The notes under the pieces are model-generated. The model was not told the origin of the DNA and did no database searches. It was given only the letters and a program-made list of their open reading frames with translations. From Streptomyces tubercidicus (GTDB lineage Bacteria; Actinomycetota; Actinomycetes; Streptomycetales; Streptomycetaceae), in contig NZ_CP114205.1 in assembly GCF_027497495.1 (NCBI RefSeq), forward strand, positions 6,820,001 to 6,884,000: a stretch of 64,000 nt of DNA, given 5' to 3'. Below are positions 52,725 through 62,367 of this stretch, in pieces. Position 1 is the first letter of the stretch; the number at the start of each line of letters is the position of its first letter. The translations under genes and the position numbers were made by a program.

Positions 52725-54446
52725 TTGTGTAATTTGCTGGACGACGCGTGGCTGTCCGCACGCTCCTCGAACAGTGTTGTGGGGGAGGGGCACCGAGGGC
52801 TTGGTGCCTTCGAAGAGGTCGGTGTACGACGGCTCCTTCTGGGGGCCGAGCGGTTCCAGGACATCGCTGTCGAACTGCCGACCCAGAAGCCTGCAATTTT
52901 CCGGCAGTTGTTGCTGCCCATCGTCGTGGATGCTCTGGGACGGCCGCGGGATGCCGCTGAGTGGGTTGCGATGTTCAAGGCCGGGGCCTTCTCTCCTGAG
53001 CAGTGCGACAAGCTCAATGCTTACCTTGACGGTCACCGTCACCTGTTCGACCTCTTCGGCAAGGACGCGCCCTTCGCACAGGTAGCGGGGCTGCGTACCG
53101 CCAGAGACGAGACCAAGGGGTCGGCGCTTCTGGTGGCGACGGCTGCCACGGGCAACAACGTGCCGCTGTTCTCGTCCCGTTCGGAGGGCGACTCTCTGGA
53201 GCTGACCCCGGCGCAGGCTGCACGATGGCTGCTGCACACCCACTGTTGGGACACCGCCGCCATCAAGACAGGTGCAGTGGGCGATCCGCGGGTGAAGGCG
53301 GGAAAGACGACGGGGAATCCGGTCGGTCCGCTGGGGCAATTGGGCGTCGTTATGCCCAAGGGGCGTACCGTCTACGAAACTCTTCTGCTCAACATTCCCT
53401 TCGGGCAGCCGCTGCTGTCCGATGACCTTCCCCAGTGGAGGCGTCGCGAGCCGGATAGCAGGGGCGAAGGGACGCTGTCCTGTGCCACACCGGCTTGGCA
53501 GGCCCGCGCGTCTCGTGGGCTGTTGGACGTATGGACCTGGCAGTCGCGTCGTATCCGGCTGGTTCCGGAGGAGACCCCGAGTGGGCTGCGGGTCACGCAG
53601 GTCGTTGTGGCAGCGGGGGACCGACTGGACAGCACGCCCGATCACGAACCCCATACTGCCTGGATCGTCGACAGTGCCGCTACCCGTGGCAAGAAGAGCG
53701 GCAAGGGGAAGGTCGTCTCTCCTGTTCGTCCTCGACGACATCAGCTGGGGCGTGCTGCTTGGCGAGGTCTGAACGCATTGCTGGCGGTTGATCGTGCGGG
53801 GGAGCAGATCGATGCGACGGACGTTCGTGCAGGCTTCCACACCAGCGTTCTGCTGAGCCGCATCGGTGCGGTCAGGGAGCGGCTGCCCCAGGAGTACCCG
53901 CTCCAGGTAGAGCTGACAGGTATCGCCTACGGCACTCAGTCCTCGGTCGTCGAGGATGTCTTCTTCGACGAGATTCCCCTGCCGTTGACTGCACTGAACC
54001 CGGACGGCATCGTCTGCGGCTCGCTTCTGGAGGCCCTGAGCCAGGCGGAAGGTCTCGCCGGCGCGGTCAACAATCTCTCCGCTGATCTGCGGCGGGCGGC
54101 CGGCACCGAACCGATCCCCTGGGACAAGGGGCAACGCCCCGGGGACACCTTGCTGCACGCCCTTGATCCGCTGGTACGGCGGCTGCTGGTCGGCCTGCGC
54201 ACGATCGGTGAGGACTTCGAACAGTCCGAGCGTGGATTGACGGCGTGGGAGCAAAAGGCCGGGCGGGAGACTTGGAAGGTGGCTGAACAGGTGCTCTCCA
54301 CAGCCGCCCCCGGACTCTTCAGCGGCAGGACCGTGACGAAGGACGGCAAGGAACGCGTCTATCAGCTCAGTCGTGCCGAGCGTCACTTCCTGGACCGGAT
54401 GGATGAGATCCTCACCCGCCGCGCGGCTCTGCGGAAGTCCGCCTGA
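52725..54446 (+). CDS. cse1: Cascade large subunit Cse1 (CasA/Cas8e)
   Basis: A 573-residue subunit that recognises the PAM and recruits Cas3. The N-terminus NLLDDAWLSA and segments PAIFRQLLLPIVVDALGRP, ATGNNVPLF and PAQAARWLLHTHCWDTAAIK are typical Cse1. The start is a TTG at 52725, five bases after GGGGGGAAG; no ATG or GTG lies before the conserved N-terminus. It is slightly longer than the E. coli protein. A 90-base gap separates it from cse2, wider than the other joints of this operon. Confidence 0.92.
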   Translation: MCNLLDDAWLSARSSNSVVGEGHRGLGAFEEVGVRRLLLGAERFQDIAVELPTQKPAIFRQLLLPIVVDALGRPRDAAEWVAMFKAGAFSPEQCDKLNAYLDGHRHLFDLFGKDAPFAQVAGLRTARDETKGSALLVATAATGNNVPLFSSRSEGDSLELTPAQAARWLLHTHCWDTAAIKTGAVGDPRVKAGKTTGNPVGPLGQLGVVMPKGRTVYETLLLNIPFGQPLLSDDLPQWRRREPDSRGEGTLSCATPAWQARASRGLLDVWTWQSRRIRLVPEETPSGLRVTQVVVAAGDRLDSTPDHEPHTAWIVDSAATRGKKSGKGKVVSPVRPRRHQLGRAAWRGLNALLAVDRAGEQIDATDVRAGFHTSVLLSRIGAVRERLPQEYPLQVELTGIAYGTQSSVVEDVFFDEIPLPLTALNPDGIVCGSLLEALSQAEGLAGAVNNLSADLRRAAGTEPIPWDKGQRPGDTLLHALDPLVRRLLVGLRTIGEDFEQSERGLTAWEQKAGRETWKVAEQVLSTAAPGLFSGRTVTKDGKERVYQLSRAERHFLDRMDEILTRRAALRKSA

Positions 54447-54536
54447 GCGGTAGTGCAGGCCCCCCTCTTCCACCCGTCCCGTCACCGCACCACACATGAC
54501 CGATCGGCTGCCCGACGAAAGTGAAGGGGGACTGCC

Positions 54537-55169
54537 GTGTCTGCCACACCCGAGACCGGCCCCAGCAGCACCACCGAACCCACGGCGTCCACGCTCGTCC
54601 GCCGCTACTGGAGCCAGTACGTACGGAACGACGGGACCTGGCGCATCGATCCCAAGAACGGGGCGCTCGCCAAGGCCCCCGGCGAAGATCTCGCCGCCCT
54701 GCGGTCCGGACTGGGGCAGCCGGCCGGCACGGTCCCCGCGCTCTGGCCCTTCTACACCAGCCACACGGACGGACAGGTGACGCCGGAGCTGGAAGCCGAA
54801 CACGCGGCGCTATCGCTCTATGGCCTGCATCAGCAGAGCCAGGCCCACCCCATGCACAAGCGGGGTGTCGGGCTGGGGGCGGCCCTGCGCGACCTACGTC
54901 ACGACGACCGGTTCAGTACGGAAGCCGTGGACCGCCGGGTCGCAGCCACGGTGAACACGACCTCTGTGCCGACCCTGGTGTATCGGCTGCGGGGCCTGAT
55001 CACCCAACTCCGGTCGGTCAAAGTGCCCTTGGATTACGACCAGTTGCTTCAGGACATCAAGAACTGGCACTACCCCGAGTCGCGTCGACGGGTCCGCCGC
55101 ACCTGGGGGCTGGCGTATCACTCCTGGAATGCCCGCCCGGTCAAGCCGTCCCCTGACAACGTCTCCTAG
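54537..55169 (+). CDS. cse2: Cascade small subunit Cse2 (CasB)
   Basis: A 210-residue helical protein; two copies form the belly of Cascade and stabilise the R-loop. Family segments include AALRSGLGQPAGTVPALWPF, GLGAALRDLRHDDRFSTEAV and PLDYDQLLQDIKNWHYPESR followed by RRVRRTWGLAYHS. The GTG start follows GAAGGGGG. It is 59 bases upstream of the chosen cas7 start. Confidence 0.92.
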   Translation: MSATPETGPSSTTEPTASTLVRRYWSQYVRNDGTWRIDPKNGALAKAPGEDLAALRSGLGQPAGTVPALWPFYTSHTDGQVTPELEAEHAALSLYGLHQQSQAHPMHKRGVGLGAALRDLRHDDRFSTEAVDRRVAATVNTTSVPTLVYRLRGLITQLRSVKVPLDYDQLLQDIKNWHYPESRRRVRRTWGLAYHSWNARPVKPSPDNVS

Positions 55170-55228
55170 TGCTCTTACCACAGCGCCACCGTGCCCGTCC
55201 GCAGATCGAAACACCGGAGGACTTCATA

Positions 55229-56380
55229 GTGCTCACCGAGCCCCGCGCCTACATCGACGTCCACATCCTTCAGACCGTGCCCCCGGCCAACCTCAACCGC
55301 GATGATCAGGGCAACCCCAAGGAGGCGTACTACGGCGGTGTGCGACGGTCCCGCGTCTCGTCGCAAGCGTGGAAGCGGGCCACCCGCCTCCATTTCACCG
55401 AGCGCATGCCCGAACAGGACCTGGCGACCCGCACCAGGCGCATCAGCAGCGCGCTCGCCGGCCTGATCGGCGCCGACAGCGACCTGCCCGCCGAGTCCTC
55501 GTCCCGATTGGCGAGCGCTCTGCTGGCGCCCTTGAAGATCAGCGCCGGAAAGAAGGAAGGGGACACCGCCTACCTGTTCTTCTACGGCCGCCGGCAACTC
55601 AGCGCTGTAGCCGACCTTGTCCGTGGCCGTGCAGCCGAACTGGCCGCCCTGGACGACGCGGAGCTGGCAGCCGAGATCGACCAGCTGCCGGTGCAGGAGA
55701 AGTTCAGCACCGGACATCCGATGGACGTCGCCCTCTTCGGGCGCATGGTGGCCGACGTTCCCGCACTGAAGGTCGACGCCGCCACCCAGGTCGCCCACGC
55801 CTTGTCCACCCATGCCGTCGAGTTGGAATTCGACTACTTCACGGCCGTCGACGACGAGACCATGAAGGAGCAGGAAACCGGCGCCGGCATGATCGGCACC
55901 ATCGGCTTCAACTCCGCCACTCTCTACCGCTACGCCTCCGTCAGCCTCCACAAGCTCCTGCACAACCTCACCGACGAGGAGGCAGCGGTCACCGCCGTTG
56001 AGGAGTTCGTCACCTCCTTCGCCCGCTCCATGCCCACCGGTTACGGCAACTCCTTCGGCCACCGCACCTTGCCCAGCTTGGTCGCTGTCGTCGTACGCAC
56101 AGACCAGCCGGTCAACCTCGTTTCCGCCTTCGAGGAGCCGGTCGGGGCCCACTCCGGAATCGCCGCGGAGTCCGCCCGGCGCCTGGCGCGCGAGTACGCC
56201 ACCGCCACCAGCGTCTGGGGCGACACCCCCGCGTTCACCGCCCTGTGCCACACCTTCGAATCCTCCGGGAAGATCGCGGAGCAGCTCAAGGACACCTTCG
56301 CTGAGCCCGTGGCGTTCCCGAAGCTGCTGGCCGGCCTGCGCGCCCACCTCACCGACACGGTCAAGCGAGCCACCCGATGA
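55229..56380 (+). CDS. cas7e: Cascade backbone subunit Cas7e (CasC)
   Basis: A 383-residue backbone protein; six copies coat the crRNA spacer. The N-terminus YIDVHILQTVPPANLNRDDQ and GGVRRSRVSSQAWKRATRLH are highly characteristic. The start was moved to a GTG at 55229 (VLTEPRAYID) behind CCGGAGG, rather than an upstream ATG-like start at 55169 that overlaps the cse2 stop. Its own stop overlaps cas5e by 4 bases. Confidence 0.94.
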   Translation: MLTEPRAYIDVHILQTVPPANLNRDDQGNPKEAYYGGVRRSRVSSQAWKRATRLHFTERMPEQDLATRTRRISSALAGLIGADSDLPAESSSRLASALLAPLKISAGKKEGDTAYLFFYGRRQLSAVADLVRGRAAELAALDDAELAAEIDQLPVQEKFSTGHPMDVALFGRMVADVPALKVDAATQVAHALSTHAVELEFDYFTAVDDETMKEQETGAGMIGTIGFNSATLYRYASVSLHKLLHNLTDEEAAVTAVEEFVTSFARSMPTGYGNSFGHRTLPSLVAVVVRTDQPVNLVSAFEEPVGAHSGIAAESARRLAREYATATSVWGDTPAFTALCHTFESSGKIAEQLKDTFAEPVAFPKLLAGLRAHLTDTVKRATR

Positions 56381-57240
56381 CCACCCCTCCGCCGGCAACG
56401 CCCGCCCCTCAAGGGACGACCACCGAGGCCGTACTCCTGCTCCGCCTGGCCGGCCCCCTGCAGTCATGGGGCTCTCGCAGCGCCTTCAACCGACGCGAAA
56501 CCAACCCGGAGCCCACCAAATCTGGTGTGATCGGCCTGCTCGCGGCGGCTGCCGGAATGGCTCGTGAGGACCCGCTCGACGAGCTGACGCCGCTGAGCCT
56601 GGGCGTGCGCGTCGACCAGCCCGGAACGCTGCTGCGGGACTACCACACCGTCAGCGACTTCCGGGACCGGCCACTGCTCCAGGCCGGAGTCTCGGCCAAG
56701 GGCCTCCAGAAGCCCACCTCCCCGGCCAAGTACACCCACGTGACCACTCGCTACTACCTCCAGGACGCGGTCTTCGTCGCGGCTGTCGCTGGCCCCCGTG
56801 ACCTGTTGTGCACCCTGGACCAGGCCGTCCGGGCCCCCTCCTTCCCCCTTGCCCTCGGCCGCCGCTCCTGCCCTCCCACCCAGCCGCTCGCCCTCGGCCT
56901 GCGGGAAGGACGCCTGGAACACGTTCTGCGGAAGGAGCCCTGGCAGGCCTCCCGGCGCGCCCGTGAGCAGTACGCCGCCCAGTGCGGACGGGAGCAGGAG
57001 CTGGACCGGCCGCTGTACCCGGCGTGCATCGACCGTTCGGTCACCATTGAGGACCCAGAAGGTGACGACGTCCTGCACGATGCCCCGGTCTCGTTCGACC
57101 CGTACGCCCGCAGCTTCACCAGCCGACGGGTACGGCACGGCTGGCTGAGCATCCCCACCGGGTTCCCCCGGCCCGACACCACCGACGACGGCGCGGACGA
57201 AGCCGCCGGACACGACCCCTTCGCCCTGCTGGGCTGGTGA
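56377..57240 (+). CDS. cas5e: Cascade subunit Cas5e (CasD)
   Basis: A 287-residue protein that caps the 5' handle of the crRNA. LLLRLAGPLQSWGSRSAFNR and ETNPEPTKSGVIGLLAAAAG are the Cas5 signature; SFPLALGRRSCPPTQPL is also typical. Its ATG overlaps the cas7e stop, and its stop overlaps the cas6e GTG. Confidence 0.94.
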   Translation: MTTPPPATPAPQGTTTEAVLLLRLAGPLQSWGSRSAFNRRETNPEPTKSGVIGLLAAAAGMAREDPLDELTPLSLGVRVDQPGTLLRDYHTVSDFRDRPLLQAGVSAKGLQKPTSPAKYTHVTTRYYLQDAVFVAAVAGPRDLLCTLDQAVRAPSFPLALGRRSCPPTQPLALGLREGRLEHVLRKEPWQASRRAREQYAAQCGREQELDRPLYPACIDRSVTIEDPEGDDVLHDAPVSFDPYARSFTSRRVRHGWLSIPTGFPRPDTTDDGADEAAGHDPFALLGW

Positions 57241-58067
57241 CCGCCATGACCTACCTCTCCCGTATCCGCATCAACCCCCTTCGCGCCGAAAGCCGTCGTC
57301 TGCTGGCCAACCCGCGTGCCATGCGCGGTGCCGTCATGGGGGGCATCCCCGATGCCCCCCAGGGCGACCGCGTGCTGTGGCGGCTGGACGCCGACAACCC
57401 CCGTCGCCCACACCTGTTCGTGCTCACTTCCGCCAAGCCCGACTGGACCCATATCGTCGAAAAGGCCGGCTGGCCGGACGCCGACGGAGAACATGCCGCC
57501 GTCCGCGACTACGCCCCGCTCCTCGACCAGATCGCCGTCGGCCGGGAGTTCGCATTCCGCTTGACCGCCAGCCCCGTACAGAACACCGCGGCGCCGATGA
57601 GCCCCACGCCCACGCAGGCGGCCCGCCTCGCCGCTGCCGCTGACAGCGACAGCAAACGGGTACGCGGCTTCAGGCTGGGCCATAGCACTGCGAGCGCGCA
57701 GCTGAACTGGTTCCTGACCCGCACCGCCCGATGGGGCTTCGACGTCCCCACAGCCCGTACCGACGCCCCGGCCCCCGGCCTCGCCGACAGCCGGACCGCT
57801 GACGACGCGCGCAACACCGAGGTAGGGACGGAGGACGCCGGCCCGGCACGCGACATCCGTATCACCGCAAGCCGTCGGCACTCCTTCGTCAAGAACGGGA
57901 AAGGCCCCCGCGTCACCATTCAGAGCGCCACTTTCGAAGGGCGCCTTCAGGTAACCGACCCCGCTGCCTTCGTCACGCGCCTGTTGGAGGGCATCGGCCC
58001 TTCGAAGGCATACGGCTGCGGCCTGCTCACCCTCGCACCACTGCGGAGCCGGACGACTCTGCAGTGA
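57237..58067 (+). CDS. cas6e: CRISPR RNA endonuclease Cas6e (CasE)
   Basis: A 276-residue crRNA-processing protein that cuts the repeat hairpin and stays bound. The N-terminal YLSRIRINPLRAESRRLLAN and the C-terminal Gly-rich loop SKAYGCGLLTLAPL are characteristic. At the place where Cas6e enzymes have the catalytic His (NP-x-x-hydrophobic-His-x-x-V), this protein has Arg (NPRAMRGAVMGGIPD, codon CGC), so cleavage activity is uncertain. The start may be the GTG at 57237 or the ATG at 57246. Its 3' end overlaps the end of cas3 on the other strand by 41 bases. Confidence 0.92.
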   Translation: MTAMTYLSRIRINPLRAESRRLLANPRAMRGAVMGGIPDAPQGDRVLWRLDADNPRRPHLFVLTSAKPDWTHIVEKAGWPDADGEHAAVRDYAPLLDQIAVGREFAFRLTASPVQNTAAPMSPTPTQAARLAAAADSDSKRVRGFRLGHSTASAQLNWFLTRTARWGFDVPTARTDAPAPGLADSRTADDARNTEVGTEDAGPARDIRITASRRHSFVKNGKGPRVTIQSATFEGRLQVTDPAAFVTRLLEGIGPSKAYGCGLLTLAPLRSRTTLQ

Positions 58068-61023
58068 CCGCGCCCTCGTCAATGATTCCGAGCACCGGGT
58101 CGTAGCGCAGCCGCCGCCCCGAAACCGAAGCGGTGCGGTCCGCCCCGAGGACAAGAGCCCTGCGGTATTTCAACCGTTCGTGCCCAACCCAGCCGGGTAG
58201 GACGGACAGCTCCACAGCCGCTTCCGACGAGCAGGTCGCGGGCAGCTTCACCGTGTCGGCGAGGACCTCGTCAATGAGGTCGTTGTCGGGGACGGCACCG
58301 TCCTCTGCCAGAGCGCTCCCCGACAGCGTCAGGTACCTCGCACCGTCGTGGATGACGAGGACGGCCTCCGCCCCGGGATCCCCGTCACGGACCAGGGCGG
58401 TCATCCCGGCATCGCCCTTTACGGGAGGCACGGCGACGTAATGGAGATCGGCCAGCGTCGTTGCCTCTCTGTCGCCGCGCCGTGTCAGTAGGTGGTGGGA
58501 GGCGTTCCCGATGCGTTCCCGTCGCTCGGCCTCCTCCTGCCGCCGGGCCGCGTCGGTGTCGTCCCGCCAGGCCTCCGGAACCTCGTCGTCGCCGCCGTAA
58601 CCGGCCGCCACCAGCGCAGGAATATCCCCCGGGAGGCTCCAGCCGCCCGACTGCCCGGCGGCCGTGAAGACCAGGGCCGCCGTGTGCAGGAGCAGATGGC
58701 GGCCGTAGAGGGCCTGTGAGCGGGCGGGAAACCTCGGAGCGCCACGGCCGAGCGGATCCGCGTCGGTGCCGTCCCGGCCAGGTAGGGCGCTCCCGGGGGC
58801 CCAACCCGTGACGATCACCCGAGGCCGGGCCAATCGGCCGGGGCGGTGCATCCGGTCGCCGCGGTGCAGCCGGCCCATCCGCTGCAGCAGCGCATCGATC
58901 GGGGCCATGTCGGTGATCAGAACGTCCACATCGACATCGAATGCCTGCTCGGCGACCTGGGTGGCCACCACGATCATCTGAGGCCGGACCGCCGCGGTGC
59001 CGGTCGGCCACGGGGCGAGCCGGTGCAGACATTCCGCCGTGCGATCGGCACGCGTCCCGAGCGGAAGCTGCTCGTGCAGCAGCACCACCTGGTCGCCGAA
59101 GCGCTCACGCAATACGGTGCACAGCGCCTGGGCCCGTTCGACGGTGTTGCGGATGACCAGAGCGCATCCGCCGTGCGTCAGCTCCTCGCCGAGCAGGTCG
59201 GCGACCGCTGCGTCGGCGGCCGTATCGGCTGCCCGGTGCTCCTCGGGATCTGCACCCCCCTCGGGAACGGCCTCCGGCAGGAGGACAACGTCGACGGGCC
59301 GATCCGTGCGCCAACTGTCACAGACCGACACGCCGGAACGGTGGCCGGTGCCGTCCGGTGCGTTCCACACGACGGTGGCGGAAGGGTACCCCTGAGGGTG
59401 GCGGAGGTCGTCCGCCGTGAACTCCTCACATCCCAAGGCCCCGGCCAGATAGGCGTCGACAAGTGCCTGGCGCTGCGGTGCCGGCAGCGTCGCCGACAGC
59501 AGCACCACCGGTACGCCTGCCTGGCCGAACCAGCGCAGGCCCTCAAGGAGAAACTGCGAGGTGTAGACATCGGTGGCGTGCACCTCGTCGAGTACGACGA
59601 CCTTCCCCACCAGCCCCGCCATCCGGAGCATCACGAACTTGGTGCGGGTTGTCGCGTACAGCAGCTGATCGACCGGGCCCACCACGAAGGGGCACAGCAG
59701 CCCGCGCGCGTAGCCGAAGAACCATTCGGCCGGTACGCGCGCCACCGGCCCGCCGCCCCCGGAACCGTGCGGATCGTCGCTCGCCTGCTCGCCGTGCCTC
59801 TCGTCCTCGTCGCATTCGCCGACGGCGGCGAGCCTGACCCCCCGTGGCTCGCTCAGCAGGGCGCTCCACTCCTTGTTGAAGGTCCGCTTGCCGTGGAGCA
59901 GCGCGACCCGATCGGCCAGCTTCCCGTCGATCCGGCTCACCCACTCTCTGACCTTCCCGAACATGGGGTCGTCGGTGGACCACTCCGGCATGCCGACGAA
60001 CACGCCGTCCGCGCCGAACTTCGCGGCCAGGATCTCCGCCGCCATCAGGGCGGCCCTGGTCTTCCCCTCGCCCATCGGCGCCTCGATGACCATCAGGCCG
60101 GGAGCCGCCATTTGCCGCGCCGTTTCCATCGCCAGCTCCTGTGAGGGACGCGGCTCGCACCCGAACCGCTTCGCGAAGGCGTCCGGTGGCGGCTCTGGCA
60201 GCTCTCCCCATCCGCCCTGCAGGCCGAGCTTCTCCCATGCCGCAGCTGCCCGTTGCCGTGCACCCTGGAAGCTCACGTCGGCCAACGCGTCGATCCCCCG
60301 GAAGCCGGCCCCGCTGGCGATCCAGTCCGTCATCACGATGAGCCCGCTCAACTGGAGTTGGACAGCACGCGTCGGCACCACCGCGGGGGCGGGAGCGGTG
60401 AGAGCACCCAGTCCCAGTTCCCCGGAAAGACGCTGGACGAGGGTGAGTCGTACCTCAGCCCAGCGTTCGTCACCCTCCAACTGCCCGCGTGCCTTACGGT
60501 CCGGCTTCAGCGCGCTCTCGACTGAGAAGAACCCGTGATGCCCTGCAACAAGGGGCCACACCCAGTCGATGTGCTCCTCGGGCCACCCGGCCGCCGACAG
60601 CAGCCGCTGCAGCAGATAACCTCCGGCTCGTCCGTGATGCCATGCGAACCGTCCGGCGGTCGGCTCGTGCCACCGCAGCCCGGCCGCTCGTACGGCCTCC
60701 GCCTCTCGTGGCCACCGGTGTTGGAAGGCCGGCGTGGCCTTTCCGTAGTCGTGCATCCCGCAGAGCCAGATGAACAACCCCCGGCCCCGGCCCTGGCCAC
60801 CGGCTGTCTCGTCCAGCAACCGCCGGGTGGACGGCGCCAGATAGCGCTCCCACATGACGTCGGCGATGGCTGCCGCGTCGAGCATGTGCGACAGCAGGAG
60901 ATTCATCGTCCCTTCGGCATACTCGGGTGTCTTTCCCACCAGAGCGCCCAGCGCCGCGTGAAGGTCCAGGCTGTCGTCCGGGCCCGGAATGCCGGCCATA
61001 CTCCCCCTCTTCGCCTCGTCCAC
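58027..61023 (-). CDS. cas3: CRISPR-associated helicase-nuclease Cas3
   Basis: A 998-residue protein that degrades target DNA after Cascade binding. The HD nuclease domain shows His46, His91-Asp92 (GMHDYGKATPAFQHRW), His129-His130 and His162-His163. The helicase has Walker A APMGEGKT (315-322), DEVH box (479-482) and motif VI MAPIDALLQRMGRLHRGD. All catalytic residues look intact. The gene is outside the Cascade operon, convergent to cas6e, and starts 52 bases from the divergent RT-like gene. The exact start (GTG at 61023 or ATG at 60999) is uncertain. Confidence 0.94.
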   Translation of the reverse strand: MDEAKRGSMAGIPGPDDSLDLHAALGALVGKTPEYAEGTMNLLLSHMLDAAAIADVMWERYLAPSTRRLLDETAGGQGRGRGLFIWLCGMHDYGKATPAFQHRWPREAEAVRAAGLRWHEPTAGRFAWHHGRAGGYLLQRLLSAAGWPEEHIDWVWPLVAGHHGFFSVESALKPDRKARGQLEGDERWAEVRLTLVQRLSGELGLGALTAPAPAVVPTRAVQLQLSGLIVMTDWIASGAGFRGIDALADVSFQGARQRAAAAWEKLGLQGGWGELPEPPPDAFAKRFGCEPRPSQELAMETARQMAAPGLMVIEAPMGEGKTRAALMAAEILAAKFGADGVFVGMPEWSTDDPMFGKVREWVSRIDGKLADRVALLHGKRTFNKEWSALLSEPRGVRLAAVGECDEDERHGEQASDDPHGSGGGGPVARVPAEWFFGYARGLLCPFVVGPVDQLLYATTRTKFVMLRMAGLVGKVVVLDEVHATDVYTSQFLLEGLRWFGQAGVPVVLLSATLPAPQRQALVDAYLAGALGCEEFTADDLRHPQGYPSATVVWNAPDGTGHRSGVSVCDSWRTDRPVDVVLLPEAVPEGGADPEEHRAADTAADAAVADLLGEELTHGGCALVIRNTVERAQALCTVLRERFGDQVVLLHEQLPLGTRADRTAECLHRLAPWPTGTAAVRPQMIVVATQVAEQAFDVDVDVLITDMAPIDALLQRMGRLHRGDRMHRPGRLARPRVIVTGWAPGSALPGRDGTDADPLGRGAPRFPARSQALYGRHLLLHTAALVFTAAGQSGGWSLPGDIPALVAAGYGGDDEVPEAWRDDTDAARRQEEAERRERIGNASHHLLTRRGDREATTLADLHYVAVPPVKGDAGMTALVRDGDPGAEAVLVIHDGARYLTLSGSALAEDGAVPDNDLIDEVLADTVKLPATCSSEAAVELSVLPGWVGHERLKYRRALVLGADRTASVSGRRLRYDPVLGIIDEGAVTAESSGSAVVRG

Positions 61024-61075
61024 CGGTCAGGTTAGGCGATGCGAGCGGCCCCCGTCCGGGTGACATCATGCCGTC

Positions 61076-62320
61076 GTGAGAGACGACGTCACCGGGCTGA
61101 ACAGCGCGGTCAGTACGAGTTTCGGCCATGACCTGCTGACCGAGTGGATCCCCGACGCCCTCGGCGCCACCGATGTCATCCGGGACCTGGCCGGCGGAAC
61201 TGTCGCGGTGCCGGAGCGGCTTGATGTCGGGTGGCTTCAGGTGCCCTTGACCCGGCGGACGGAGAGTGTGCCCGTCGTGCCACCAGCCGTACGCGCCCAT
61301 GCGCATCTCCTGGTGGAGCGCTCGCTGCTCTACCAGGAGATGCGCCCCGAGGTGTTCAGCTACCGTTCCCCGGTCTGGGACTACCGCTCCGCCTACCGGG
61401 CACGACAGACCCGTATGCGCGAAATGGCACGCCGAGGTGATCTGCCACTCGTCCTGAGGCTCGACATTCACCGCTTCGGCCAGTCGCTTCCCCTGCACGT
61501 ACTGCTCGATGCTCCCTGGATGACCGGCGAGTTGGCGGGATATCTGACCGAACTGCACCGTGCCACCGGCCGGTGCCTCCTGCCCGGTCACCGCTGGGCC
61601 AACCGGCTCGGTACCGCAGCGCTGGCCCCGATCGATGCCCTCCTGGCCGTGACGACGCCGGGCCGGTGGTTTCGCTGGGGCGACGACTGGCATGTCTTCG
61701 TCCGCGACAGCGCGGAAGCGGAACAGGTCCGCGACGTTGTGGAAGGCGGGCTGGAAGGACTCGGACTGCGGCTGTCCGAAGAAAAGACCACCACCGAGCC
61801 GGTGAACGACCTGTTCACGGGACCGGCCCACGACGTCGCAGGCCACCCACCCGAGGTCTGGCGCAGGGGCATACAGGACGCCGATGTACGTGCCCTCAGG
61901 TATGCCCTGGCCCGTATCGAGCCCGACGCGCAGATGTCCCGCGCCCTCGTCGGCACCGTACGAACGTGGCCGGTGCTGCTGCCGCGTGCGGTCCAGTACC
62001 TCGACCGCGCGGTGAGTACCCCAGCGGGCCAAGAGGCGGCGCGAGAACTGCTGGAAGACGCCCACGCAGATCTGTTCGGGGCCGCACGGATACTTGCTCT
62101 GGCCGGCCGGCATCAGGCACTTGCGTCGGGCGTTTCCGACAGGCTGCTGGACGTGGCCGCCGGCTGTGGGATCTCCGGGCTGCGGGCCCTGGCAGCACGC
62201 GTCGCCCTGTGCACCGGGCGTCGGCGGCTGGTGCACAGGCCACCTGCGCACCTGCTGCGCTGGATCGCTCAAGGCGCGGACATCCGGCGGAATCCGCCCT
62301 CCGTCGCCACCCTCCTGTGA
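61076..62320 (+). CDS. Reverse-transcriptase-like protein (Abi/unknown-group type)
   Basis: A 414-residue protein with an ordered RT palm: motif A LRLDIHRFGQSLPLHVLL (Asp130), motif B LLPGHRWANRLGTAALAPID, motif C FRWGDDWHVF (Asp203-Asp204), and motif D LGLRLSEEKTT (Lys237). The two motif-C Asp and the motif-A Asp are kept, so polymerase activity is possible. Before motif A, ERSLLYQEMRPEVFSYR resembles the RT0-RT1 region. Residues 250-414 are helical repeats, as in Abi and unknown-group RTs, with no maturase domain. A GTG starts 52 bases from cas3, divergently. The AbiEii-like gene follows 47 bases later. Assignment is by motif reading only. Confidence 0.72.
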   Translation: MRDDVTGLNSAVSTSFGHDLLTEWIPDALGATDVIRDLAGGTVAVPERLDVGWLQVPLTRRTESVPVVPPAVRAHAHLLVERSLLYQEMRPEVFSYRSPVWDYRSAYRARQTRMREMARRGDLPLVLRLDIHRFGQSLPLHVLLDAPWMTGELAGYLTELHRATGRCLLPGHRWANRLGTAALAPIDALLAVTTPGRWFRWGDDWHVFVRDSAEAEQVRDVVEGGLEGLGLRLSEEKTTTEPVNDLFTGPAHDVAGHPPEVWRRGIQDADVRALRYALARIEPDAQMSRALVGTVRTWPVLLPRAVQYLDRAVSTPAGQEAARELLEDAHADLFGAARILALAGRHQALASGVSDRLLDVAAGCGISGLRALAARVALCTGRRRLVHRPPAHLLRWIAQGADIRRNPPSVATLL

Positions 62321-62367
62321 CACCGTCATCCCTGCGAACCGGGCGGACACGCGATCGAGGGACACGG

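Noticed and set aside
51504..54803. A 1099-codon minus-strand frame crossing the CRISPR array with GLVP-like repeats
   Set aside because: The repeated peptides are just the CRISPR repeats translated, and the rest is antisense to cse1.
61024..61075. A retron-type non-coding RNA upstream of the RT-like gene
   Set aside because: Only 52 bases lie between cas3 and the RT-like gene, with no stable fold seen; too short for a typical msr-msd.
61076..62320. RT-like gene as a group II intron
   Set aside because: No maturase or endonuclease domain follows the palm and no intron RNA domains V/VI or splice-site context was recognised.
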